Part shown: positions 18,699 through 27,216 of the stretch, piece after piece | How the letters are laid out: every line of letters begins with the position of its first letter | Numbering within the stretch: the first letter of the stretch is position 1 | Assembly: GCF_023156535.1 (NCBI RefSeq) | Contig: NZ_JALNMH010000001.1 | Location: forward strand, 496,001 to 560,000 | Source of the DNA: Pseudomarimonas salicorniae | GTDB lineage: Bacteria > Pseudomonadota > Gammaproteobacteria > Xanthomonadales > Xanthomonadaceae | Length of the DNA stretch: 64,000 nt | Direction of reading: 5' to 3' | The notes under the pieces: generated by a model | What the model was told of the DNA's origin: nothing | The model's input: only the letters and a program-made list of their open reading frames with translations | Database searches by the model: none | Made by a program: the position numbers and the translations under genes

Positions 18699-19856
18699 TC
18701 AGGAAGACTCCCGACGCCTCCAGAGAATCCAGAGACCCGCGGCTGTGCCAATCCAGCCACTGGCCCAGATTCCCAGCACCGGCCAACCGCTGTAGCTGTG
18801 GCGCAACACTGCGGGCGCGAGCGCATTGGCAACGTCGTGCGCAGCGTCGACGCCGGCTGCGGACACCAGATGGCCGAGCAGATAACAGGCGCCCACACAG
18901 GCGAGGACGGGCGTGCGTTCAAGCGCAGTCCGAATTGGTCGAGTGACAAGGGAGGCAACTCCGCCGAGCTGAATGCCGGACGTGGTCGCCTCCCGACGCG
19001 CCTTCAACCTGCGCACCGCGGCGAGGGTAGCCGGCGATGGTGGAATGGGACGTCTTGTCTCCAATGATTCGACCGCTGGCGCGGTCTCGACGCGGCAGGC
19101 TGGCGCACTGTGCGACAGCTCGACCTGCTCAACAGAAGCACCTGGCAATCTGGATTCGGCCGAGAGCGGCCTCACGGTTCCGCGTGGGGTTGGCCCCGCC
19201 GCCTCGGTACGCTGCAGCCAAAGCAGAAGACTCAGGGTGATCGCCAAAAGCAGGGGAAGGTAGGGCCCCGGCCCTTGCAGACTGGCCAGGCGACACGGCG
19301 CGCGTCGAGGGATCGACCGGCCGTGGGCGCCGAGGTTGCCGACGACGAATCCGACCGTCTTCGCGGTGTCCCGCGATTCACCCCAGAAATAGCATGGCGA
19401 GGCTGCTGGGGCGGGCTGGTCAGCGGCGCGTTCCTTGGCATCCAGCGCCTGGTGCGACTGCGCAGGAGATGGCATGGCGCGAGGCTGTCGACGGTCGCCG
19501 GAAAGACCATGCAGCGCGAGCGTGCACACCAGTCCCGCCACCAGCATGACGACAATCGCCCGGTTCGTACGTGGTGTTCGAGCCGCGTCCCCCATGCGGG
19601 GGTGCCAGATCTGTCTCGACAGCCAGCGGCCCAGTCTTCCGCCCAGCACCAGAACCACCGCGACGGCGCCGACCGCTGCAGCCCATGCGATGGACGCCCC
19701 GATCGCACCGAAGGGAACGCTCGCCAGCACCGCCACCGTGACCGCCACCAGCCAAGCGCAATAGGCCAACAGCACCATTACCCAGCGATCATTCGGGCGT
19801 GATGGGTGGCCGCCAGTTTCCGCGCGCCCGGGCAACTTCTGTGAATCTCCGGCCAT
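18699..19856 (-). CDS. hypothetical multi-pass membrane protein
   Basis: This is a 385-residue protein of unknown family. Hydrophobic segments occur near residues 27-46 (VMVLLAYCAWLVAVTVAVLA), 50-75, 100-115 (AIVVMLVAGLVCTLALHG), 205-220 (YLPLLLAITLSLLLWL), 325-345 and 365-380. A soluble loop of about 90 residues and a Pro/Thr-rich loop separate them. It lies head to head with the Rhs remnant, whose open frame overlaps its start, and its base composition is lower in GC than its neighbours. Both points suggest it arrived with the Rhs material. Confidence 0.55.
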   Translation of the reverse strand: MAGDSQKLPGRAETGGHPSRPNDRWVMVLLAYCAWLVAVTVAVLASVPFGAIGASIAWAAAVGAVAVVLVLGGRLGRWLSRQIWHPRMGDAARTPRTNRAIVVMLVAGLVCTLALHGLSGDRRQPRAMPSPAQSHQALDAKERAADQPAPAASPCYFWGESRDTAKTVGFVVGNLGAHGRSIPRRAPCRLASLQGPGPYLPLLLAITLSLLLWLQRTEAAGPTPRGTVRPLSAESRLPGASVEQVELSHSAPACRVETAPAVESLETRRPIPPSPATLAAVRRLKARREATTSGIQLGGVASLVTRPIRTALERTPVLACVGACYLLGHLVSAAGVDAAHDVANALAPAVLRHSYSGWPVLGIWASGWIGTAAGLWILWRRRESS

Positions 19857-19980
19857 GATCGGTCACCCCCGACAACGGTGCGGCTCACCCCAGCCCGACC
19901 TCACCATGCTCTCCGGGGGCGACGTTTGTGAAGTGCCGCCTCATCGCGCGCAGTCATCGCCGGCATGGGTACCCACGACC

Positions 19981-20445
19981 CGGCGCCGCTACGTCGGCGG
20001 CGTGGCCGTGCAGGAAATCGTCGGCAATTCGGTCTCGACAAAGTTCCTCCTTCACGACCATCTGGGCTCGGTGGCTCGCGTGGTTTCGACCAGCGGCCAG
20101 GCGCTGGAGACCATGGACTTTGGTCCCTTCGGCGACCGGCGGAATCCCTCCGACCCCCGGTCAAGGTCGACCGGCGTCCAGAACACCTACACCAATCGCG
20201 GTTTCACTGGCCACGAGATGCTGGATGGACTGGACATCGTCCATATGAATGGCCGCATCTATGACGACAGCCTTGCGCGCTTCCTGCAGGCCGATTCGCT
20301 GATCCAGTAGCCGTTCAATCCGCAGAACTTCAACCGCTACAGCTATGTGCTGAACAATCCATTGAATGCGACGGATCCGAGTGGGTTCTCGCGCAGAATG
20401 GGCTGGATCGTGCCGTCTTTCATGGATTCTGCGGGGGCACGGTAG
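19981..20445 (+). pseudogene. Rhs core-domain remnant with in-frame stop
   Basis: This is a fragment of the RHS repeat-associated core domain, the conserved end of polymorphic toxin shells. Visible family motifs are YVGGVAVQEI, LHDHLGSVARVV, FGPFGDRR, NTYTNRGFTGHEMLD, HMNGRIYDDSLARFLQADSL and, after a TAG stop at 20308-20310, NPQNFNRYSYVLNNPLNATD then PSG. The TAG stands where RHS proteins usually have a residue in the stretch after QADSLIQ. The thousands of bases of repeat-coding sequence expected upstream are absent. It is therefore 5'-truncated and carries a nonsense change. The frame closes at 20445. Confidence 0.88.
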
Positions 20446-21061
20446 AAGTGCTGAGCCGAGGATCGTTCGGCAACGGCCATGTAAACGTCGGCTGGTGGAC
20501 TGGGCCGGGAGGCAGCTGGCACCTGGAAAGCCCGGTGTCATCGATGAATCCGCGCCACCTGTCCTTCCTGCTCGTTTCGAGCCGAACGCCTGGCTGGCGA
20601 AGCTGAGCTGCATCGAGTCCCGCTTCTGCCGGATCGTAGGCAGCGCCCAAGCGCTTCTCGACAAAGTTCAGGAGATCGGCCAGCGCTGGCTGATTGTCAG
20701 GCGGGTGGTACGGCTGCCGATGTGGGCAGGGCAACGTCCAACCATCTTCGGACTCCGACCTCGGAGCTTTGATCCGGGCCTGATGGCCTCCCTGCTCCTG
20801 ACGTAGAGCCGACCTGAGCTGGTCGGATTGTGTGCACACCGAGTCGATCGGTTCACCTGACGGAATCCACGGCACTTAGCATCGTTGCCGCACGTTCTTG
20901 CCGAGCGTGGCTTGGACCGGTCGTTGTTTGTGGGTGTCCACGTTTGTGGGGGGGTGTCCACGTTTGTGGGGGTATGCGTATCCACGTTCTTGCGACCTGG
21001 CGCAGCCCTGGTCGCCAGTGCCCCTTTCCAGGGTCGCAGGGCCACAGAGAGCATCGGGTGA
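20446..21061. other. non-coding accessory stretch after the Rhs remnant
   Basis: No credible gene is seen. In the frame shifted relative to Rhs an open stretch continues for about 60 codons after 20410 (VNVGWWTGPGG, SWHLESPV), which might be the eroded variable C-terminal tip of the Rhs protein. Short GT-rich tandem repeats lie at 20921-20984. Confidence 0.4.
20921..20984 (+). repeat. three tandem ~20-base GT-rich units
   Basis: Three head-to-tail units of the form CGTTTGTGGGGGGGTGTCCA (20941-20960 is the clearest), with an outer copy on each side, one of 20 and one of 24 bases. They lie in the pocket between the Rhs remnant and the Kelch-PKD gene and may mark an old insertion boundary. Confidence 0.7.
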
Positions 21062-21086
21062 CCCCTCTCCCGCGAGGGGAGAGGGG
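21062..21086 (-). terminator. hairpin after the Kelch-PKD-PPC gene
   Basis: CCCCTCTCCC, loop GCGAG and GGGAGAGGGG form a perfect 10-bp stem 55 bases downstream of the stop at 21141. This CCCTCTCCC motif is a common dispersed sequence in proteobacteria, so it may be a repeat acting as a terminator. Confidence 0.5.
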
Positions 21087-21140
21087 TAGTTGCTGAATGG
21101 TGTCGCCTCGAATGATCAGGCGCTATGCGGGCCGTTCCAA

Positions 21141-23672
21141 CTACGGGGCAGTGAAGCTGCCTTGCAAAGACACCCCATTGAACGTGCTGTAGGCGCGCAG
21201 CGTCACAAAGTACGTGCCGGCCTGAACATTGTTTATCGTGCAGGTCTCTGCGTTGCCGGACTGGTAGGGGCGGCAGTCGTAGCTCGTTGCGGTGGGTGCC
21301 GAGCCGAACTTCACGTACAGGTCGGCATCACCGCTACCGCCCGAGGTGACGAACTTGAGATTGCTAGCACCAGCCGGCACCACCAGCGTATAGGTGGCGG
21401 TCCAGCTGCCGGACACTGCCGAGAGACCGGTCACGGCCACGCCGTTGCAGAGTGCCGTTCCATTACAGCTGCCCGCCCCCACGATCACCGAGATCGATCG
21501 GGTGTGCTGGGCGCCCCCGTTGTCGAATACGGTCAGCGCAACCGTGTAGGTGCCGGGCGATGCATACGACTTGCTCGGGTTCACGGCGTTGGAATGGCTG
21601 CCGTCACCGAAGCTCCAGCTGCGCGAGACAATGGTGCCGTCGGCGTCGCTGGAGGTGTCGGTGAAGTTCACAGTCAGGCCGTTCACGCTGTGGGAGAAGT
21701 TGGCCACTGGCGCGACATTGCTGCCGCCGGTGCCGGTGCTGTAGCTGCCGGTGAGCGAGACACCCGAGAAACTGGAATAGGCGCGCAGCATCACGTAATA
21801 GGTGCCCACCTGCGCGTTCGACATGTTGCAGGTTTCCGCATTGCCGCCTTGGTACGGCCGGCAGTCGTAGCTGGTCGTGGTGGGTGCCGAGCCAAACTTG
21901 ACGTAGAGATCTGCATCGCCGGAGCCGCCTGAGGTGACGAACCTGAGGTTCGAAGCCCCCCCCGGCACGTTCAGCGTGTAGGTGAGCGTACTGCTGCCCG
22001 TGCTGGCCGAAAGTCCGGTGACGGCTACCCCATTGCAAAGCGCGGTGCCGCCGCAGGCCGGCGCGGTGACGACGACCGACACCGTCTTGCTGTGGGTCGC
22101 GCCCCGATTGTCGCTGACCGTCAGCGAAACGCTGTAGGTGCCGCCCGCGGCGTAGGTCTTGCTGGGATTGGTGGCCGTGGAGTTTGTGCCGTCGCCGAAG
22201 CTCCACTGCCGCGCCACGATGCTGCCGTCGCTGTCGCTCGAGCTGTCATTGAAGCTCGCCGTCAGTCCGTTGGTGGCGTAGCTGAAGTTCGCCGTCGGCG
22301 GCGCATTGGGCGCTGACACGGTGACCTGCCGGGTGATCGATCCGACTGCGCCGGCATTGTCGGTCACGTTGAGCACCACGCTGTAGGTGCCACCGACGGC
22401 GTAGGTCTTGACCGGATGCTGCTGGCTGGAGCTGCTGCCATCGCCGAATGTCCAGTGCCAGCTCGCGATACTGCCATCCGAATCACTGGAGGCGTCGGTG
22501 AAACTGGCAGTGAGGTTGGATGTGCTGAAGGAGAAGTTGGCGCTGGGTGCAAGGTTGGCGCCGGTGGTGCCGTACAGCTCGGCGCTGGCCAACGGACCGG
22601 GCCCGCCGGTGAACAGCACTGCCCCGCTGTCCAACAAGGTGGCGGTGAACATTCGAGTGCGGGCTGCGTTCAACCAGTCCGCGCTTGACCAGATCTCAAG
22701 CACTGGATCGAAACGCTCAAGGCTGTGGGTGACCGAACCATTGGTGTAGCCGCCGGCGACCAGGAGGCCACCATCTGGCAGGGCGACCGCCGCATGTCCG
22801 GAGCGCGCAATCGCCAGACTGCCGGTAGTAGTGAACGCGCCGGTGAGCGGATCGAACAGCTCGGCACTGCCCTGCTTGCCTTGGCCGTTGAGTCCACCGC
22901 TGATCATGACCCGCCCGTCGGCCAAGGCCGTTGCCCGCGTCGAATAGCGCGCGACCGCCATCGATGCGGTGGGCGCCCAGGTATCCGTCGCCGGGTCCCA
23001 GAGGTCGGCGGTGGAGAGGGCCGCGCTGGACAGGTCCTGCCCACCGGCCAGCAACACCCGACCATCCGGCAGCAGGGCGGCGCCGGCTCTTGAGCGTCGC
23101 GTTGGCAGGGGTTTGGCCTGACTGAAGTAGCCGGACGCAGGATCAAACATCTGATAGTTCTGGCTGCCGATCACCATCACCCGCCCATCGAGCAGGCTCA
23201 CCATGGACGGGCTAGAAACCGACTCGTTGCCAGTCATCTGACCGGGCGTCTGGCTCCAAGCGCCTAGGCCGGGATCATAGATCTCCGCGCTGCGCAGGAA
23301 CTCGCCTCCGCTTGCGGACTGCCGTACGCCACCCGCTACCAGGATGCGCCCGTCGGCCAGCGCCGCAATGCCGTGCTCTCCACGGGCACTGAGCAGCGAA
23401 CCGGTAGGGGAGAAACTGCCGCTGGCCGGATCATAGATCTCGACGCTTGCCGTGCTGATGCCGCTTTGCGAATGACCGCCGGTCACCAGGACCCGACCAT
23501 CCAAGAGCTTGATCGCCGCGGCCTCGGAACGCGCCACGGACATGGAACCGGTTGGTTCGGCCGCGGTGGCGGCCAGTGTCCCGGCGAGAAAGGTCAGGGA
23601 GAACAGATGAAGGAGGCGCTTGGTCGCAGAGCCTGCGGAATACCCACGAAAGTCGCGTAAGGGACTGTGCAT
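21141..23672 (-). CDS. secreted Kelch - PKD - PPC multidomain protein
   Basis: This is an 843-residue exported protein. A signal-like segment (LLHLFSLTFLAGTLAATAAE) ends near residue 38. Residues about 42-370 are about six Kelch repeats (DGRVLVTGGHS, DGRILVAGGVR, DGRVLLAGGQD, VEIYDPASGSF), predicting a beta-propeller. Then follow PKD (about 375-455), PKD (458-540), PPC (545-640), PKD (645-730) and PPC (735-843) domains. PKD domains show W-x-FGDG; the two PPC domains share SGGSGDADLYVKFGSAPT and are near duplicates. PKD and PPC modules normally accompany secreted enzymes, yet no catalytic domain is present, so binding or adhesion is more likely. A hairpin follows the stop. Confidence 0.85.
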   Translation of the reverse strand: MHSPLRDFRGYSAGSATKRLLHLFSLTFLAGTLAATAAEPTGSMSVARSEAAAIKLLDGRVLVTGGHSQSGISTASVEIYDPASGSFSPTGSLLSARGEHGIAALADGRILVAGGVRQSASGGEFLRSAEIYDPGLGAWSQTPGQMTGNESVSSPSMVSLLDGRVMVIGSQNYQMFDPASGYFSQAKPLPTRRSRAGAALLPDGRVLLAGGQDLSSAALSTADLWDPATDTWAPTASMAVARYSTRATALADGRVMISGGLNGQGKQGSAELFDPLTGAFTTTGSLAIARSGHAAVALPDGGLLVAGGYTNGSVTHSLERFDPVLEIWSSADWLNAARTRMFTATLLDSGAVLFTGGPGPLASAELYGTTGANLAPSANFSFSTSNLTASFTDASSDSDGSIASWHWTFGDGSSSSQQHPVKTYAVGGTYSVVLNVTDNAGAVGSITRQVTVSAPNAPPTANFSYATNGLTASFNDSSSDSDGSIVARQWSFGDGTNSTATNPSKTYAAGGTYSVSLTVSDNRGATHSKTVSVVVTAPACGGTALCNGVAVTGLSASTGSSTLTYTLNVPGGASNLRFVTSGGSGDADLYVKFGSAPTTTSYDCRPYQGGNAETCNMSNAQVGTYYVMLRAYSSFSGVSLTGSYSTGTGGSNVAPVANFSHSVNGLTVNFTDTSSDADGTIVSRSWSFGDGSHSNAVNPSKSYASPGTYTVALTVFDNGGAQHTRSISVIVGAGSCNGTALCNGVAVTGLSAVSGSWTATYTLVVPAGASNLKFVTSGGSGDADLYVKFGSAPTATSYDCRPYQSGNAETCTINNVQAGTYFVTLRAYSTFNGVSLQGSFTAP

Positions 23673-24464
23673 ATAGGGGTGTGTCTCGTCACCTGAAGGA
23701 ATGGGAACAGCCGCTCACCTCGCCATGCGAAGGAGCGGGTGATTACTCACAAATCTCCTGAAACGCTCTAGGTCGATTGAGCGAAGAAGAATCTTCCTGA
23801 TAAGTCGATCATCAGACGCAGCTCCCCCCAAGCCAGCCGGCAGGCGAATCCATGCCCACCGACGCCCCTGTCGACGACCGTAACCGTCCGACGTGACGAC
23901 GAACGAATAAACAGCGAGCCCCCGAGCCAGACAATCGTCTGCCTGCCTTCATGCCGCGTCAATCCTCTCCGGGGCGCCGCAATCGTGGACAGCCACCTTG
24001 AAGATTGTCCGGCACCCCGGCACCCCGACGCGGCGTCGTCCGAAAGCGTCCGGTTCCCGGACGCCCATGCGGTGCCCATGGCCTACCCAGGATCCCAGCT
24101 CGCATCGCCCCGCGCACCGGCCAGCTTCCAGTGCGTTTCCCGGTGCGCAATCCGGGCCTTCATGTGCCGGGAGGATGCGCCTGGCGGACGCTGCTTCGAG
24201 CATCGCAAGCAGCGCTTCGAGGGGCGCCTGATCGAGTTGGTCGGGAGCGCTCCCCTCCGGGTGCCGGCCAGTGTGTTGACGCACCGCCATTCCCCACTCC
24301 TGGTCGATATCGAGCCGGGGCCGGCTGCGGGGGGGCGGTGCATCCGTGGCGGGGTCGGAAGCGCGCCCGTGATTGCGGGGGCTGGCCTGTGATTTGAAGC
24401 TTGCCTTTCTCGACCGGCCCCCCCGGGGCAGAATGCGGCTGGGGACTATGGATGGGGAATTGCC
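23673..24464. other. non-coding divergent spacer
   Basis: These 792 bases separate the Kelch gene from the protease gene. Open frames are present on the minus strand (for example 23768-24079), but none has a recognisable start context or protein-like composition. No repeat family seen elsewhere in the window occurs here. Confidence 0.4.
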
Positions 24465-25553
24465 GTGTGCAGACTGATTGCGCTGCTGTGCCTGCTCACG
24501 CTGAGCGTGGGTGCCGAGGCGAGCAAGATCTACAAGTGGACCGACGAGCAGGGCCGGGTGCACTACACGCAGACGCCGCCGCCGGCCTCGGCCACCGAGG
24601 AGAGCACGCGGACCATCCGCGGCGCCGGCGAGCCGTCGGAGGGGATGAAGGTGTACTGCCGGGCGGTGCGGGAGTTTGCGATGGGGCTGGGTCACGCGAT
24701 GTCCTCGCGGGTGCCGCTTGAGGCGGCGGTGGCCGCGGCGCGCACCGCCGAGGACAAGCTGCGCGAGCTGGGCGCGCAGGATTCCCAGGCGCGGGAGGTG
24801 GCCTATTTCGTCTACGGCATGGAGCCCGGCTATCGCGCCCGGCGGATCACCGTCGACGGCATCGCCACCCTGGCCCACACCCAGTGTCTGACCGGCAACT
24901 TCGCGGTGATCAAGGGGCTGCGCGAGGACACGCCGGCCACCGCGGGCGGGCGGCGCTCGGGAAGCGGCTGGTTTGCGAGGCCAGGCGTGGTCGTGACCAG
25001 CCTGCACGTGGTCAAGGGTGCCGAGTCGATCACCCTGCACCTGTCCGACGGCGAGAGCGCGAGCGCGCGGCTGCTGGACCAGGACGAGGCCAATGACCTT
25101 GCCGTGCTGGCGACCTCGGCGCGGCACCTGCCCGGGCTGCCGGTGCGCGGAGAAGAGGTCGGCATCGGCACGGCGGTGTTCACCATCGGCTTTCCCCACG
25201 CCAATGTGATGGGGGTGAAGCCCAAGCTGTCCAACGGCGTGATCAGCTCCACCGCGGGGCTGCGCGACGATCCGTCGCAGTACCAGATCTCGGTGCCGGT
25301 GCAGGCCGGCAACAGCGGCGGGCCGCTGCTCGACATGCAGGGCCGGGTGGTCGGCATCGTTGCCGCCAAGCTGCGCGCCAACAACATGCTCAGGAATACC
25401 GGCGACCTCACCGAGAACGTCAACTACGCGATCAAGTCGACCCGGCTCGCCGGAATGCTTTCCGGCGTGGCCGACGGCGAGACGGCCAGCGCCAGCCTCG
25501 AGCAGCTGGCTGGTGCGGCCGGCCCAAGCGTGGTGCGCATCGTCGTCGAGTAG
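24465..25553 (+). CDS. exported trypsin-like serine protease with DUF4124 domain
   Basis: This is a 362-residue exported protease beginning with GTG, as no in-frame ATG is suitable. A signal peptide (MCRLIALLCLLTLSVGAEA) precedes a DUF4124 segment (SKIYKWTDEQGRVHYTQTPP). The S1C/trypsin-like domain starts near residue 160. The triad is visible: His in VVTSLHVVKG, Asp in EANDLAVLA and Ser in VQAGNSGGPLL. No PDZ domain follows, unlike DegP/DegQ. It probably acts in the periplasm; the substrate is unknown. A triple-BON envelope protein is encoded 245 bases downstream on the same strand. Confidence 0.88.
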   Translation: MCRLIALLCLLTLSVGAEASKIYKWTDEQGRVHYTQTPPPASATEESTRTIRGAGEPSEGMKVYCRAVREFAMGLGHAMSSRVPLEAAVAAARTAEDKLRELGAQDSQAREVAYFVYGMEPGYRARRITVDGIATLAHTQCLTGNFAVIKGLREDTPATAGGRRSGSGWFARPGVVVTSLHVVKGAESITLHLSDGESASARLLDQDEANDLAVLATSARHLPGLPVRGEEVGIGTAVFTIGFPHANVMGVKPKLSNGVISSTAGLRDDPSQYQISVPVQAGNSGGPLLDMQGRVVGIVAAKLRANNMLRNTGDLTENVNYAIKSTRLAGMLSGVADGETASASLEQLAGAAGPSVVRIVVE

Positions 25554-25798
25554 ACCGCCGCCGGCCAATCGTCCGGTTGCGACGGGAGGGCGATGAAACG
25601 GCCTGTTGGGTCAGGCCGGGTTCAATCCTGGCAGCGGATTGCGCGATAGGCTCTGGGGTCGCCGGCGCTGCCGGCTGCATGCAGCGGGTCCGGCGTCCGG
25701 CACGGAAAGCGTTGTCTGCCCTGTCCTACGGCATGGCGACGCGTTGGAGCCCATCGCAGGGCAGGCCCCGGGCCTGTCCGACGAAAGGAGGATCCGTC

Positions 25799-26635
25799 AT
25801 GCCAACTACCCTCAAGTCCGCCCTGACTCCCCTCGCGCTCGCCTGCGGCCTCGCCGCATCGGCCGGCGTCCATGCGGGACCGCTGGCCGAGATGTCGGCC
25901 GAGGCCAAGGATGCCTACCGCGAAGGACTGATCTGGGCGACCTATGCCACCAGCGAATCGCTGGACAGCTTTGCCCTGGACGTCGAGGTCGAGGGCAACA
26001 CCGCCACCCTCGAGGGCGAGGTGGAGAGCGTGATCGAGCGCCGGCTGGCCGAGCGCATCGCCCTCGGCACCGAAGGCATCGACAAGGTGGTCAACCGGAT
26101 CAGGGTCGAACCGGACCTGGTCATCGTCGCGGCCACGCTGGCACCGCAGCGCAGCTTCGCGAGGATGGTCGGTGACGCGGCCATCACCGCCAAGATCGAT
26201 TCGCTGCTGCTCTGGAATGAGTACACCGATGGCCTCGACATCAACGTCGAGACGGTCGACGGCAAGGTCACCCTGACCGGCGTTGCCGACACCAGGAACT
26301 CGCGCAAGATGGCCGACAGGCTGGCCCGTGCGGTGGCCGGCGTCCGTGAGGTCGACAACCGGCTGTCCATCGACGAGAACGCGGAAGGCCAGGTCGCGGT
26401 TGCCGATGACGGCGACGGCGTGATGAGCGACAGCTGGATCTCGGCCAAGGTGCGCTCGACCCTGCGTTATGCCGGAGACATCAGCGACTACGACATTCAT
26501 GTCGAGGCCGAGGATGGCACGGTGATGCTGAGCGGGCAGGTCGACAGCGACCGCGAGCGGCGCCTGGCCATCGAGCTGGCACAGGGCGTGCGCGGGGTGC
26601 AGTCGGTGGATGCGCGCGGGCTGACCGCCAGCTAG
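25799..26635 (+). CDS. periplasmic protein with three BON domains
   Basis: This is a 278-residue exported protein. The start at 25799 is set by a near-perfect AAAGGAGGAT ribosome site ending about six bases before it and by the signal peptide that follows (LTPLALACGLAASAGVHA); the frame extends upstream without support. Three BON domains lie at about residues 50-110, 125-195 and 210-275, recognised by repeats of V-x-x-x-TLEGEV, GKVTLTGVADT and GTVMLSGQVDS and by the V-x-x-V-x-N/D pattern. BON domains bind membranes or phospholipid and occur in OsmY- and DolP-like stress proteins. Role here is inferred as envelope maintenance. Confidence 0.88.
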   Translation: MPTTLKSALTPLALACGLAASAGVHAGPLAEMSAEAKDAYREGLIWATYATSESLDSFALDVEVEGNTATLEGEVESVIERRLAERIALGTEGIDKVVNRIRVEPDLVIVAATLAPQRSFARMVGDAAITAKIDSLLLWNEYTDGLDINVETVDGKVTLTGVADTRNSRKMADRLARAVAGVREVDNRLSIDENAEGQVAVADDGDGVMSDSWISAKVRSTLRYAGDISDYDIHVEAEDGTVMLSGQVDSDRERRLAIELAQGVRGVQSVDARGLTAS

Positions 26636-27216
26636 GCGGCACGGCGTAAAACGCAGGCTACGACGACGACCCCCAGCGGTGCGCCACTTGGGTGGTCTCG
26701 GGAGGATGCCCCGCCTCACTGGGTCAGCGGACGCACGGCGCGGCGCCTGCTGCGCCCGGTTCGCTGGATGAGCGCGGCTGGCCGAGGCCGATGGCAACCC
26801 GGAATCGCCATTCCTTCCGCCGCCTGCCGTTCTCCGCCGAAGCGCAGTCGTGGTCGCCCCAGTCGTGGACAGGTCGGGCTGTCGCGCCCCGATCATCGCC
26901 GCAGCCCGTGCTGGGCGGACGCCGCCCCGGGGGGCGTCTCGGCTGGGGTGGCGGCCAAGGCATCCCAATGAAAGGTCACTTTGTGCCGCCCTTGCGCGTT
27001 TCGCGTCTCTTCGCGACGCGCGAGGCCAATTGCAGTTAAGCCGCCGCGCCGCTTACAGTGCGAGGGTCGAGGCAGGCGCGAGGCGCGCCTGCTCGTTCAA
27101 GTCTCCCGCACATCAGAGGTCCGGGAGCAGCTGTCGGTCAGTTCGGGCCCCGGCGGGGCCGATCGCTTTGCAGGCAGCCGATCCCGGCTGCCTGACTTCC
27201 CAGAGGTTACAACGTC
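26636..27216. other. spacer with a 10-bp hairpin near its 3' end
   Basis: No gene is supported in these 581 bases. A perfect hairpin at 27171-27194 (CAGGCAGCCG, loop ATCC, CGGCTGCCTG) lies 22 bases before the next start, in the expected 5' leader. It could end an upstream transcript or act on the leader. The rest shows only short GC-rich inverted repeats. Confidence 0.45.

Noticed and set aside
20366-20806. Plus-strand frame after the Rhs remnant that could be a transposase
   Set aside because: No transposase motif or DDE spacing is visible, and no flanking inverted repeats were found.
23768-24079. Minus-strand frame of about 100 codons in the spacer
   Set aside because: Ser/Arg-rich composition, no start context and no recognisable similarity.
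25600-25650. tRNA-like GGTTCAATCC segment
   Set aside because: No matching acceptor stem, anticodon arm or CCA end can be formed around it.
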